Shown here: one piece after another, positions 48,611 through 61,800 of the stretch
Numbering within the stretch: position 1 is the first letter of the stretch
How the letters are laid out: every line of letters begins with the position of its first letter
NCBI GenBank assembly: GCA_036971615.1
Contig: JAYKKR010000013.1
Location: 248,001 to 312,000, forward strand
Reading direction: 5' to 3'
DNA: 64,000 nucleotides
Source of the DNA: Amyloporia xantha
Taxonomy: Eukaryota; Basidiomycota; Agaricomycetes; Polyporales; Adustoporiaceae
The notes under the pieces: generated by a model
Database searches by the model: none
Seen by the model: the letters and a program-made list of their open reading frames with translations, nothing else
What the model was told of the DNA's origin: nothing
Translations under genes and position numbers: made by a program

Positions 48611-49145
48611 CTATTCTTCTGGTTCTGACAGCTCACTGCCCTGGCTAGCCGTTTGAGTTTGCAAGATATCAGTCGGCGCCGCTATGCCTATTTCTGATTG
48701 TCGTCGGCATCTCTCAACACTTCCGTCCGGTCTCTCAACATCGAGCTGCTGCCTGTTGATTATTTCACAATCCTTGTACTCGAGGGCATTGCTAGCGCTG
48801 GGTTGCAGTGTTAGTAAACGACTGAATGATGCTGTGCACATAATATGATACTCTAGATAGAAGTTCGGGCTGTTACCATCTACACTGGTAAGATGTCGGC
48901 TCTCCGGATCAGTTCCACTCGTCGTTGGGCCTTGTCTAGCCTATGGAGCTCTGAATATAGTAACAGGGGTCTTCCGGATGCTGATTCCTTTTATTCGACA
49001 AATCAGGCATCTGTGATGGTGTGAAAATGTCTTGATGTTGTATACGTACTAACCAGTACTGGACCCCAGTGACAGCACTAGCAATCTCGGCACTCGTTAC
49101 GGCGGCATTTGGCAAGTGGAAGTGTTTTAGCTCGCAAACTCTCAT
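48611..49145 (-). CDS. Unrecognised small hypothetical protein
   Basis: Weak model. A minus-strand ATG at 49145 starts MRVCELKHFHLPNAAV and runs to a possible donor near 49050. A second open segment from about 48841 to 48611 (SNALEYKDCEIINRQQLDV, ending SELSEPEE at a stop) has protein-like composition. How the middle is spliced is unclear. No domain or membrane segment is seen. It could be a real small gene or chance frames; it is listed because both ends read well on the same strand. Confidence 0.3.
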
Positions 49146-49443
49146 GACAATTTCTGTGACACCTCCATGATTGATTTCTCACCGTTTAACGATCGAAAAG
49201 GCGAAAACCATAGGCTGTGCAGAGCTTCTCCTTACTACCAACGATTCAACCATCATAGAGAAGTCCTCCTCGCTCCCACAGACTCGTCGCCGACTCGCGC
49301 ACAAAAGCACTCAGCCAGAGAATAATCAAATCTTCTCCCTAAAATCTTCCCTTGCACATGAAGCCGCCTTGATAGCGGCAGGTTCACCCACGAACCGTAC
49401 TAGAGAATAACACGCCCTTTCTCTAAGGCGACAGTCTTACGAA

Positions 49444-51235
49444 ATGCTAACGGACGATATCCCATGGCCGGAGTTGGGTAATGTCTCCCGAGGAGCGACA
49501 CGAGGCAATCAAGGTCAGAAAGGCGTTCTGGGGCCTCCGGACTCAGAAGGCCGCTCTACACTGCAGCTCCGAGTACAACCTGGGGTTCTGGCTGTACGTC
49601 TAAACCGCCAGGCAAGCGATTGGTATCGCATGCTTGACAACGAAGTCAACCGTGCGTTGAAGCTGACGAAAACATATTGGAGGAAAGCACGGCGTCGACA
49701 AGACTATGATGCGCGCGCCGATCAGGACCACATGGAGCTTCACGAGTGGCTCCAACAACTCAAAGACAAGGTCATGTCTCATGTCGAACTGCTTATGCAA
49801 AAGGGCGAGATACAAGGCCCGCCATATACTATGCCAGATCATCTAGAGCTGACGTTTCTGCGGAAATTCGTCGAACGTCAAGCAGCTGGTATTCCACATA
49901 ATCCCCGCCTGCGACGAGCTTATTTGCACACCAGTTCAGGCGGGACGGAGCAGCAACAGCAATTTGCCTCCCATAATTCTGCAGAGGCGTCGACGCCACT
50001 TTCTGTGGCGGCTTGGGATACAGTCGACAACGCAGGTGGGTTATTCAATGCACCCGGCGAGATAAAATCCACATTCTCAGATTTCCGCTATGAAGATGAG
50101 GAGCACGCCGACACGTCCGCTCAGGGCTCCATCAATGACGCACATGATGTACATGCTCTCATGCGCGATGTTGAGTCGAGTCGTGAGTTTTATGTTTTTC
50201 TTGTTTTGAATGATATTCTGAGGCACTTTTTAGGGGCTGAACTCGGCGATGCTCGAAGTGAGCTGGCTCGAGCTCACAGAGATACGAAGGATGCGTTAGC
50301 GAGATACACAGGATGCCTGGACATAGAAGAGAGGGCTCGCCAGAGGGTGACTGTTGCTGAGCAGCGACGCGATGCACTGAGTGAGCTAGTAATATATGCC
50401 CTCATCAAAACGGCCATTCTGACTTATATTAATATTGAAGCATCGCGGCTCATGGAGATATACAGAAACGAATATGGAGAAGGTAGCCGCGCATTGGTAG
50501 CTAGTTGGCAACTCATTAAGCGCTCTGCAGATACCTCTCTCAGGTCGCCCGGAATGCATAATCGCGCGCAGTCGTCTCAACACAGGCCCAGATCAAGTGC
50601 CAGCACGAACGACTCTCAGGAAGAGATTATGAGCCCTATGTTCGTTATTCACTGCACGTGCTGTATAATCATGACTGACTCTCCTCAGGCCCAGCAACGT
50701 CCTTCTTTCAGATAATGCCAGCGGCTGGCGAAATATGAGAGAGATGCACTGGCCGCAAGTCGACGCGCTCGGCCAAAGTCAGAGTAGCGAGATTAGCATG
50801 TTGGAACGGGTGAGTGGTATAGTTATTTTTATGTTTGATTCCCTGTTTCATGCGTCGATGATATATTCCCAGAGTATGGCAGCTTCTCAGGCTACGCGAG
50901 ATCACGAAATGCAATTGACCCATCTCAGTGCCGAGCGGAAACATGCACGCCCCTGGGATCATCTTCCACAAAGTACGTCGGCCAAGGACTTGGTTTTTTC
51001 TCTGACTGAGTGGCAGTTTATCTATAGGCCGGGAAGGATTCGAGGTTCGGCTCGCTTTCAGCACAATCGCGAATTTCGGCTCATGTCGCTGACAGGATGT
51101 GTCTGGTTTACCACCTACGAAGCGTCACCAAATGTCGACAGTCTTGACAAGCTCCATGCCGAGTTCTCTGACACCCTCGTTGCGCCAATCCCTACCATCA
51201 ATGACCGCAGCGGATCCGCACCGACTGGATCATAA
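49444..51235 (+). CDS. Unrecognised helical, Arg/Glu-rich protein
   Basis: A long first exon from ATG 49444 encodes about 240 residues, including GVLAVRLNRQASDWYRMLDN, TYWRKARRRQDYDARADQDH and ELTFLRKFVERQAAG. Spliced exons follow with helical, charged sequence (GAELGDARSELARAHRDTKDA, RVTVAEQRRDALTSRLMEIY). The codons for SQEE then splice over a 50-60-nt intron, and a further exon reads ASGWRNMREMHWPQVDALG. Introns carry proper GT-AG ends and give in-phase joins at three places. The 3' end is uncertain: retaining a 55-nt potential intron near 50973 gives a stop at 51235, removing it gives 51092. I recognise no family; the charged helices suggest a coiled-coil or scaffold protein. Confidence 0.6.
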
Positions 51236-51313
51236 TGTTGCTATCTTACTCAATGCGCAGTCTGGTTCTCACCTAGGCAACGGACCACTGTAGAGACCAC
51301 GCGCTTAGTACTA

Positions 51314-52640
51314 GTATGTCCAGCGCTCGCTTCCATTGTACGTTGTCTCGAGAGCACCGATTCCCAGACAGGATTCCGCTTTAATTCTGTGGCTACTACT
51401 TATTGTGGACATCCTCGCGCAGTTTATATCTATCATAGTCTCGAGGTATCTTACTAGGGTCGCTAGTTATCGCAATTGCTATCGAATGCATTCTCTTCCA
51501 TGTACGGAGCGTGAGCGTGTGGCGCCTCATCGAGGAATTGCTACCGAACGACGAAGACGCCCCGATCTGGTATGATCAGACAGCGATACTGGTAAGCACT
51601 CTCCACTGTATCTGTGCCGTGCAGGCCATCGTTGGAGAATAGAGGAATCCCTTTCAGTGTTACGTGAGAGTCCGCAGGTTGCTTTGCATAAGTGTCCGCT
51701 GTAGTTTCGACAATAGGCGCCAAACGAACATTACGCTTCCTGAACTGTGCTCTCTGTCGCAGTGACACTTTAGCGGTCCTGTGTGTAAACTGCTCGCCAG
51801 CTCTTGCGCCCTGGCCGATCTTGACTGCCTGGCAATCCTTGAGCTTTCATAGGCTCAACTCATGCAAGATTATCCACGTACTTCATCCAAAGATTGACTA
51901 TTTGGCATGTCCACTAGCTTCTTTCTGCCGACGGCTTTGTGCAGCGTGGCGGTGCTCGAACGATTCCTTCCACGCACCAGGGCCGATTTCTATTAGAAAT
52001 TCGATCATCAAATGTGAGTACCGTGACCGATCGAAAAACTGCAGGCAGAGTCTGGCAGACTTCTTGCGAGTGGCATATTCGTCGTCGTCATTAATGCAGC
52101 CTCAAGGCATCCTGACCGCGGCCGGTCACCTGTAGGCGACATTCCCAATGTCGACACCGCTCTACGCTATGTCGTCGCTGTACACGCGGAGTGAGTTCCA
52201 AATGGTGCTCGTCGCAATTCCTCCTTGTTTCGCTGGCCCTGGCGTTCGCTTGACAGCGCAGTATCTCTGTACGCATTTATTACACTAGCTTTGACCCTTG
52301 TGACTCAAGCACAGGGGCCAGCCCACGCTTACCCCTCACGTTAGGCTTTGATGACCGCTTCGGCTGCCCTCGTTGGCGATGACAAAGTGCTGATTCCCCG
52401 TGTGCGTCATCGTGTGAGTATGCCAACTTGTCAATCGTTACTCACCTCCGACTGTGCCAACACCGCATTGCAGGAGCTTGAGCTGTTTGTCCGATACACG
52501 GGGCAAGATTGGGACCGATTACGGCTTATGTAAGTCGTTCTTAATATACGTAGTTTCCCGATTAGGACAGACCTAAAGCTCGTGTAAACAGCGTGTTTGT
52601 GGTGTCGAGCAGTGCATTTCATGGCGAGCCCTAGGTAGAT
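51314..52640 (+). CDS. Unrecognised multi-exon gene, probably membrane-associated
   Basis: Limits approximate. Exon 51439-51591 reads as a membrane helix (ILLGSLVIAIAIECILF) followed by WRLIEELLPNDEDAPIWYDQ. An exon ending at 52013 joins in phase to 52098-52190 (GDIPNVDTALRYVVAVHA) and, after a 66-nt intron, to an exon from 52257 with another hydrophobic segment (AVSLYAFITLALTLV). A later exon (52474 to about 52530) reads ELELFVRYTGQDWDRLRL. Several independent in-phase GT-AG joins on one strand argue for a real gene. The start codon, some middle exons and the stop were not fixed. No family is recognised. Confidence 0.4.
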
Positions 52641-53032
52641 GTCTCCCCCGGTCTTTCCTTTGCGAATGGCTGTCCAACCGCCCCCACTCCGTAACACCAG
52701 CCGATTTTTTACACCCGCTGCACCGGATGTTCTCTCTACTTTCGTCCGCTCGCATCATCGCCTCCCTATCTTTAACATTTAATCCCGTGATGACACTTAT
52801 TGTCTACTCCGGAATTATTCATATATTCAACGTCAAGAGTATGCTTTGACACTGGCCTCTCGCTTCGACTACGCAGCTTTAGCTTTGCTATTTCGCGTGA
52901 CGGACACGTGCGAAGTGGCCAATCCACGGGCATATCTGAGCTCTTTGACTTTGTACCTGCACACAACATATAAACGCAAGCGCTCCGCAGGGTATCAGGC
53001 GAGATTTTCTTCCTCTTCCCTTCTTCTCGGAA

Positions 53033-54756
53033 ATGGCGTCACGGCGTGAGCGGTTTCGTAGTACGTCCGTTCCGAAGGAAGTCCCATTGATCCATTGCTC
53101 ACGCTGAATGCAGCAAAACTCTGCAGAAATTTTGCTCTCGGACATTGTCCTCAAGGTGACCAATGCAAATATCTCCATCCAAACATCCCGTCAATAGCGC
53201 CGAATTATTCGATAACCCATCCTTCATGGGCACAGGTAAGTAAAGCTATTGCTGAGGGGCATGGCGTCCAGCTAAAATCCGATTTCCTCATGATTGTCAA
53301 GTTGAACGCGGCCATGTCACAATTCATGCATCCGATGCCTCAATTCCTACCCAGTAACCAGTGGCTAGCCGCGCCTAATCCGATGCAGAGCCTGCCACTG
53401 CATAGGTACCCTCCGGTAAATTCTGCGTCCAGTTTCCCAAACCCAGGACCTGCGCAACCAGGCGCTTCCCCTCAGTACAAGCCGCTGTCTTGGAGGACTG
53501 CGCTCTGCAGACATTTTACGAAGAATAGAGGTTGGTGTCCGCTGGGTGACGAATGCAACTAGTGAGTGGACAATCTTTTATCGGCTGTTATCGGGAGAAC
53601 AAATTCTTGCGCAGCATCCACGACCTGCAGCTAGCGGACATTGCTCTCGAGGACATGAGGTTCCCGGCGCATAGTATCACGGCGTCCTCTATTGGCGAGG
53701 AAGGACGAAGGAAAGCGGGAAGTAAGCACAGTCACTGCTGGGCATACGTTCAGGGATTGTGTCACGTACAGGACTGCCCATATCTGCATCCAGTAGCAGT
53801 TCATCTCTGTACGCGTGCCTTTTCTTCTCGACGTTCCCCTCTTACCGCTATTTTTCTCGCAGTCGTCCGCCACACTCCCTGTTTGGCGTGGCCAAATTGC
53901 AACAAGGGTGCGCTCTGTCCATATAAGCACCCGGAGCCGATCATTCCAAAGGTACCCGCGCTTCCATTGTCATTGGAATCGACTCCTAGCATGCAACCCC
54001 CGAGCCCTGTCGAGAACACCCTTTCCGGCGCTGTTCAATTCCATGGGACCACGTACTTCCCTCTGCATTCGCAGGCACCTGTGTCTCCGGTCGCATCTAG
54101 CGCTCAACAGCAACCTCCGCAACCCTATGGGCAGGGCTCGTCGTACGAGACAGTGCCGATGGAGTACATGCAGGCGTTTGGTTCTCCTCCATGGCAGTTT
54201 CAGCTGTCCCCTCTGTCTATGCAAGCCCCCGTTACTCCAGGACAGCATTACGACATGCAGATGCCGCCACCACACAACAGTGCGTCTTCGGCATTTGACT
54301 ATCGCCAGACTGCTCGATCGCCAGCATGGAAGGATCGCGTCATCTACGAGGCGGAGCCTCTCTCTATACACGCTCCCTTCTCCGAGCAGCTGCCGCGACT
54401 TGCGCCTCGGGATCCCAGCGTCCCCAGGTCGAGCGCGGCGTACCAAGCTGTTGTCGACAGAATATCGAAGCTGCCGGCCACAGCCGAGGAAGAGGAGTTC
54501 CCATACGTCCCACCAAAGATCCAGCATGTGGGACACGCGCGACGGATAAGCGTCACGCTGAAGAGCAAGGAGGACTCGGATGCGCTGGGCCTGTTCAGCG
54601 AGGGGTCTTCCCGGGAAAGCTGGAAGACGCACGGTAATCGACAGACACACAAGGTATGCATGAAGTCCTGTCATACAAGTTTGGCATGTCAAACTGACAT
54701 GATACTCGGTCTGACAGAGCTGGGCGCCATCGACGTCGTCCATGACATTCATGTAA
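53033..54756 (+). CDS. Four-finger CCCH zinc-finger protein
   Basis: Probable RNA-binding protein. Exon 1 (53033-53060, MASRRERFR) splices over 53 nt to KLCRNFALGHCPQGDQCKYL, giving the first C-x7-C-x5-C-x3-H finger. The second (ALCRHFTKNRGWCPLGDEC) is completed across the next intron by YIHDL. The third is SHCWAYVQGLCHVQDCPYLH (C-x7-C-x4-C-x3-H) and the fourth PCLAWPNCNKGALCPYKH (C-x5-C-x5-C-x3-H). Then comes a Pro/Gln/Ser-rich region of about 220 residues. The last intron (54654-54716) leads to a short exon ending SSMTFM at 54756; without it the frame would run to 54935 through low-complexity sequence. Fungal proteins of this pattern act in mRNA processing or decay; the specific role is unknown. 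Confidence 0.85.
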
Positions 54757-56140
54757 GGTGTCCAGCTATTAGCACCGAACGACGCCCACCTCGCGATCGC
54801 GCGCCTTCTTTTTTGTTTTTTTTTTGCTTCATTCTTCATGTTCTTCATTCTCCATTCATTTCCGCTTCCCCGCAAGGCTACCCTCTCATCTGGAAACACG
54901 GTCTTTTTCTTACGAACGAACGAATGACTTTGTAGCGGCCGCATCGTACAGTACGGATACCTTTTGAATTACCCACTCATAGTACCCAGTCTCCCTCATC
55001 GTCCCCAGCTTGAATACCATCACCTGGACTCACTAATCCATACCACTCCCTACTACGCACACGGCCTCATCCCCGTTGTTGTACTAGTACTATTGTTCTA
55101 GTGCTGCCTTTCCGCCCCGAATTCGCGTCTCGGCAATGCTATGCATGTATCGCTAATTCCCATATTCCATATCCCATGTTCAATCTGCAATCGATATCTA
55201 GCTTCCGGGATTTCAGAGTTGGCCGATATGAACGTATGTGCCTCTCCACCCCCCCTCCTACCCCCGAGCTCCGAGCACCGTTCATAAATGACCCGTGCAT
55301 ACGTACGCCCACTTAAGCTGACCAAGGCAGCGAAACATGCGTGTTGTCTAGCGGCGCAGTAGAGACTACTTTTTGGAGCACAGCCACCCGGCCTTGAGGC
55401 GGGTGCGCAGAAACACCGCGTGAACCGCAAGGAATCGCATCATCGCAAGGAATCTCCACAAGCCCCGACGGAGAGAGAAATGAGATAACTCACGACGGAT
55501 CATGGCTTTATGCACTCGCGCGTTGCGTTCCTGGCTCAGTTGGTGGCAACGGCTCCGATATAACGACGTCGACCAACTGACCGGTGACAGGTACTATGCC
55601 TAATTATGCACTCGGCACACCAATCAGCAAGCCAGCTTCCAAACCTTCTTACCATAGTTCGTGATTTTCCCACCGGAAGAGGGCGCCGAATTTACTCTGC
55701 GCCAACATGAGGGGTGTGCCATGGTCAGGCATAATAATACAATATAACTCCAGATGATTGTATTGACAGCGGGTATCTACCCTGCCGCCGACAACAGGAC
55801 CAGTGCGCGATATGGCTGCACTGCGATATATGATACAGAAGAGACCAGTTATACAGGGAAGCAACCTGATGATAATGTTATGGGTAAAAACGTGGCTATG
55901 CCGGAATATACAGCTAATTTCCGGACTGCGTGATCCAAGGGGAGCATGTGTGTGGATAATGGATGGGGAGAGAGGCGAGGGGGGAGAAAAAAAGAAAGCA
56001 AGACGACAGCAAGCACAACATGAGTGAGGAGTAGATGGGCGAAACCGATGACAAGGAGATGCGATGCAGGACGAGAGATGAGATAACGGCCATATGCAAA
56101 TTTCCGAAATGAATATGGAGTCGCGCGGCGCGTGTGCACA
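54757..56140. other. Convergent intergenic region, no gene seen
   Basis: About 1.4 kb between the stops of two convergent genes. T-rich stretches near 54810-54830 and A-rich sequence near 55985 fit 3' untranslated regions. Open frames here (for example 55098-55430 minus) have no support. Confidence 0.4.
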
Positions 56141-58837
56141 TTAACCCAACGCGTGGCTCAGCGTACTCGACACCTGGACAGGCACCCGATCAGTGTTATA
56201 GCTGAGCGTACGCGCCAGCACCACGGAAGTGTCGGCAGTCGACGAGCTCGACGCTTCCGAGTTGTCCGCGGGCGACGACGATGCACAGGGCGAGCAGCCA
56301 ATGCCGGACGCAAGCAGACACTGCAAGAAACTGCTGTGCCACGCGCAGCCTGTCTGATTGTGTGTCGATTCCGGGCTTGGCGTTGTTGTATAATGCGGCG
56401 AGACAAACGGAGACGGATCTGCTCGAACAGGACCGAGAACATGTGATGCAGGCGCTGCAGGCACATCGACTCCCAGCGAAGGATCGAGCCACGAGCCGTG
56501 CGGTGTCGGTAGTGGTGGCGACGATTGATGCGACACGTCTGTGGACAGACCCTCCATGGGCTCGAATGACGGCAGCATGGGGCCAGCCACCCCAAATGTG
56601 CCTTGCTCAGTGCAACAGAGAGGGCCAGCCGCCCCAGGTACCCCGTACGGCAAGTCCGGCATCAGCGGCACCCCCGTGTTAGACGTCGACGGCGCGCTCG
56701 GCGCAAGCGAGAATATCGAGAACCAGTCTTCTTGGCTCAGCGTATACTCCCACGGGTTTGAGCGATACACGGGACGGATATTGGCCCAGTCGGCGCGGCG
56801 AACCCGATCGATGGGCGTCCCACGCCCCATGTACGACCTGCCGTCGGGTGTGAGCAGCGGACACGGTTCCAGCCACCGCACGCGGATCGACGAAAGCCGG
56901 GGAAACTGGGGAATGGGCGATGGTGGAGGAGGTGGAGGGGCAGGTGGTGCAGTTGAGAAAGAAGCAATAGGAAGGTGCGGAGATTGAGGGCCATGCTGGC
57001 CATATTCGTTGAATACACCTTGCATAGAGTCGCCTTCTGTTGGGTGCTGCCGAGACGATTCCTCAGGAGTAGTCACGTCCATGACGTCAAAGCCATCCGT
57101 CGTCGTCTCGTCCATTCCCATTGGAAAGTCATTTTCGTCGTCGCTCCCGTCATCGTCCCACTCAAAGTCATCATCGTCGTCCATCAGGACATCGTCCATG
57201 CCGGTGAGGTCCTCATCAGCCTCCGTGTAACTCGCCGGGGTGTACAGATGGAATCGCGTAGGCGTGAAGCGCGCTGCCTGTGTGGCAACCACCGCTTGTA
57301 CGTTTTCTCGGTGAAATCGTCGCATCCTAAACAGGGTCACTTTTCAGCACGCACATCAAGCTAAACATAACGAGCAGACACACATGGCGTTTACGCGCTC
57401 CTTGCACGCTAGTTTCCAGATGTTGATGTCGCATGTCTCTGGCTTGCGAGCACGCTGGCGCACGGGAAGCGGGACGGTAACAGGATATTCTGCAGCTGGG
57501 GGAACCTCCAGCAAATCTGGATCTTCAGGCAATGCATGAGCTAATCCCGTCTCAGCTAGAGGGAATAAAGCGGGCTGACTGAGCGGAGAGGGCAAGGGAG
57601 GGGGAGTTGGCGGCGGAAGGTCAATTGGAGTGGGCGCCGGCGTAGGCGCTCGTGCTGGAAGATACGTGGGATGGATGTTTTCGCTGTCCGGTGTGGGAGC
57701 GGAGGCGTCTCGGGAGCTGGATTGATGTCGGTCAATTTCTGCTATGGCAATGAGATGAAGCGCAGGACTTACTTGAAAATGCTGAGGAACTCCGATGTGG
57801 TATCTGAAATTACGGGGGTATTAACTGAAGTGGTGCTATAATCCCTGAGAAATATGTCAACAGGGCATGGAAAAAATAGCTGATGGTCGACTGACTGTTC
57901 TCGTGATGCGGAGTGTGTCGAGGGAGTGGAAGCATCGAGGCTATCTGCACTTGACGACTGCGTACATAGTTGAACAAATAAGCCTCCATATAGGCAAGAG
58001 AACGATGTCAGGACTTACCGAGTCCGAGCGTTCTTCTCGGGATTCGAACCCTGACACCGAACTAGCAGAATTGACGACTTTGCCCGAAATAGGATAATCA
58101 CTGTCAAAATGCTTCCGTGTCTCCTCCTTCCTAAACGGGACAAGGTTCTCCAAAATTCCTGCGGCGTCCGACTCATCTGTCGTGCGGACGTCAGGGTCGT
58201 TATCGACTTTGTTGGGAGACACCCTGTGGTTCTGGTTCTCGACAGAGCCGAGAGGGGAAGACATATTGTTCTTGGATCCAAGTTTATCAATAGATCCAGG
58301 TTTATCGACAGACAGGGGAACCGTGGAGCCGCTCTTGTTAGGGGCGCCTTGTGGGCCGTCGCAGGACTCGGAGTGAGATAGTCGCTGCCGCTTGAGAGCC
58401 CGGAGGGCCCTGGGTGTCCGACACTGCTCATCCAAATCAGTCAGACGCTCAGTGAGATCTGACCCACGCCGACGCTTGGAAGCAGTGCGCGGGAGCGACT
58501 CCGATTTAGGCGGTGGAAGTAGCTCTGTCTCAGGTAGGCCTTTTGCTTTGCTGTGAGACCCTGACCCTGGATTGACAGCAGCGGTCAGCAGAAGCTTGCT
58601 GTTGATGGAGGGCAGTGACGCGTTGCTGGCATGGCTGGCTGGGCGACTTCGTGAGCTTCCACTTCTGCTGCTGCGCTGACCATGGGAACTCGGACTGTCT
58701 ACATTAGACCCCCTGACGGTGATAAACGGACGGGGCGGACTACTTCGAATACGGGTCGAGCGCCTCAGATGGTGTTCGATCCCGGACGGAGGGGGCATCG
58801 GAACGGTGGATTCTACTACTTGCACTGCTGTGGCCAT
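56141..58837 (-). CDS. Unrecognised nuclear-type protein, acidic and Pro/Ser-rich
   Basis: Five exons assembled in phase: 58837 down to a GTAAGT donor near 58019; an exon starting SSSADSLDASTPSTHSAS; a Pro-rich exon (ENIHPTYLPARAPTPAPTPI) that ends CDINIWKLACKERVNAM; and a long last exon. The start MATAVQVVESTV at 58837 is the first ATG. The N-terminal third is basic and Ser-rich (HLRRSTRIRSSPPRPF, KRRRGSDLTERLTDL). The last exon opens MRRFHRENVQAVVATQAARF, then a strongly acidic run (Asp-rich, about 57130-57190), a poly-Pro patch and LSSIRVRWLEPCPLL. Composition suggests a nuclear regulatory or scaffold protein. No family is recognised. The stop is at 56141. Confidence 0.7.
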
Positions 58838-61800
58838 GACAAGACCAGACGGCAGTGATGCGAACAACGGGATGGGTGGTGCAATGGAAGGGATGGTATA
58901 TAGCAGCTGACTGGAAGCTGGCGGCTATCCGGACATGATGCATTGCAATGAGTGGTCTACAGGATAATGAGACAGAGAGATGGTTACATTCGAAAGGGGA
59001 CCGTGTGTCCAGGGCCACGGGAGGCTAATGGACTTTGGAGACGATTCTCAATTGAGATGTACGTGAACCGACTCCTGTTTGAATCGGAAGCGGAGGATAT
59101 AGACTGTACCAAATGTAGATCGGATATCGATGATGGAGGATCGGGTTTCCGAGAACGGGCCAACGAACGAGCTGCGACGAGAACGACCAACGCCCCCTCC
59201 ACCGCAACGTAAGCCCGCACAAGCACAGCCAAACACACTGCCCCCAGCCACATTTGGCTTTCACGTGACACACATCCCACCCAGTATAGCTAGCCGAGGT
59301 ACGTCAATTCACATCCGCCCTTCATATAGACAGCCCGATGTGTCTCGCGGCCTGCCGTCTGGCTCTCTTTAAATTGTCAGACAGCCTACCGAAGCTTCAG
59401 CGGCCCGGGAGACGGGCTCATGATGGAAACCAACCGAGCTCATAAATATCACCATAAGCTTTCGAAGACGCCTTGTTCTCTCACTCCATCCCCGGGCCAT
59501 CCCATTATTAGTCTGCCCTCACCCCGAGGCTGCGTGTATAAGTAATTGCATCCCAGCGTCCCCAGTATATTTGCCCTACCCCGGTCCTGTGCGAGCACCG
59601 CTGCTTCCCGTTCACAGGCGCGCGCGCTGTACGACGAACCTTCCTTCCTTCCGTCTTGAGCGTTTCGTGTTGACATCACATCTGCACGATCTATATGGGG
59701 GAAGCCGTCTCACGTGTCCGTCTCTGCTGATGTGGACTTTACGTTGCAGCACAAGCCTGTTTCCAGACTTATCGTCTCATGGTGTTTGTAACAAGAAGAC
59801 GCGTGTGTGCTCTATCCTCGCGCGCATGACACCGCAGACCGCCACAACCGCTTTCCCATAATTTGCGGCTGCTTTCCACAATACTTCCACCATCTCATTT
59901 CCACCGTGGCCGAAACCGGGTTTTTCACGTCTTGTGCGCTTGGCCTGCCTTATTACCCTGTGCCCGTGCTGGGTAGCGAACAGCGTCGGAGCATAGAGAC
60001 GCACCGCGGATCGCCAGGAATAGCAATCGCCTACGTTCAAACTTACATGTCCAGCTGGTCCTGAATCAGCCGCCAAGGCCATGTTTAGCAGCTGCACTCA
60101 CGGTTTCGCCTCTCCAACGCGCCTGTGCATTCGTTTCCGCGGAACCTACGCAGCCCGCATCTGTCGACGTCTGTCCCGTGTGTCTGGTGACTCCATGTCA
60201 AATGATCGGATCAGACGGTCAGACATAGCCAGACCCCGGCCGAGTCTCATAACGGGTGGAACTCAGCTCGCTTGTTCGTGCTGCATGCTGTGGCCTGTCG
60301 TTAATTTGGCTATCTGCCGCAGTCGCTGTACACACAATTATCAAGCTATCTTTGAGCCACATGTTTGTCTTTTGCGCGACTACGAATAGACGATTCAAAC
60401 CAGTGCCCACTGCCCTAGACCTTCTGGGTCACGCGGGTGGGCGTATGTATTGCATCGCGAGTTCTACTGAACTGAATCTCTACGACCTTGAGGAGTCTAT
60501 CCCCACTTGGATACGTACGACGTTAGGAACGAATGGTTTGATTCTTCCGTCATCCTGTCAGATGGCTCAGGTTCGTGAGTGAATTATGATCGAGGATCGA
60601 GAACGATTTATCCCAGTAATCGTACATAAATGGCAATCACTAATGAGTCCTATCGAACACAATCGCAGTAGGGTGACAGCAAAAAACATGCCGAGGATTT
60701 GAGTAAGTAATTCAATTGGACGACGTCCATGAATTCATGCGATCCTGGAACTCGTTATTTCGACGAATGCACTCCCCTGATGTTGTACACAGAATGGGCC
60801 ATGTACGAAACGTCGTACCTTCGGCCAAGCGTGTAAAACGGGAAGTGCAAAATGCTGTAGGCTAATGTGACAAGTCTCCCAAATGTCAGCCAGTTTACCG
60901 CAGTGTCCACAGCCAGATAAAAGTAATATGTGGTCGAACGACATCGCCGATGTCAATAGCTTACATTTTATTCTGCACGAGTTGCTGCAGATGGGACTAG
61001 TAAGACTGTCCAGGATGATGATCTACAGGAGCACTACTCACTGCGAGGAATCTCACAACAGCGCGTAAGAGCGATGTTAAAAAGGGACACGCAACGTCTC
61101 CCGGTAACGTATCGTTGCCCAGTGACGAATCCCACGGATCATAAGCAGTGATGGATCGCGAGGTTGAGCACTCATCAGGAACCCAAGTGAATAGCCTCCG
61201 GGAGTGGTGCTCTGGGGTCGACCAAACACTGGGAGAGGATGAGAGTGGCGAAATTCGACATAGCAGGTGGGGAATTCCATGCTCAGCTGTCTGTGAAATT
61301 TGCCCACCTGTTATCTCGGGCTCCATCGCATTCACTAGCTTGTTGAATACTTCATTTCAAATCTCGGTGCAAAAATCCAGGCATAATTAGGAACGTACAG
61401 TGAGTGCTCACCGAATTGTGATACACCAAGAACATGGCGAAGGTGTCCATCTTATATATGCTGACATATAGACTTGCACCTGCGACAGCGGCTGGCATTT
61501 AAAAAGGCACAAGATAGGCTCCCGAATACCTCTTCACAGTTCTTTATGCAGCTTCATGCCCACCTTCGTTCGTCCGTGTAATTCTCGTCAGTGACGTGTT
61601 AAACGATGCTGTGGGTTTCCACAGGACTTTTGCAGGAAGCTGGTAATTCGAGGGCGTGGGGTGCATGGTCTCATACCTGTAGCCATGAAGTGTGGGTTTG
61701 AGACAGAGCTCGGTCTAGATCGCCTGTCTGACATAAGTGTACGGTAGCTTCAAGTTGGCAAGCTGGACAACAAGCTGTAAGAGGTCCTCGGAGCGCACTA

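Noticed and set aside
61340..61390. Kinase-like HRDLK motif on the minus strand
   Set aside because: A stop follows immediately. No glycine-rich loop, DFG or APE motif was found in a consistent frame nearby.
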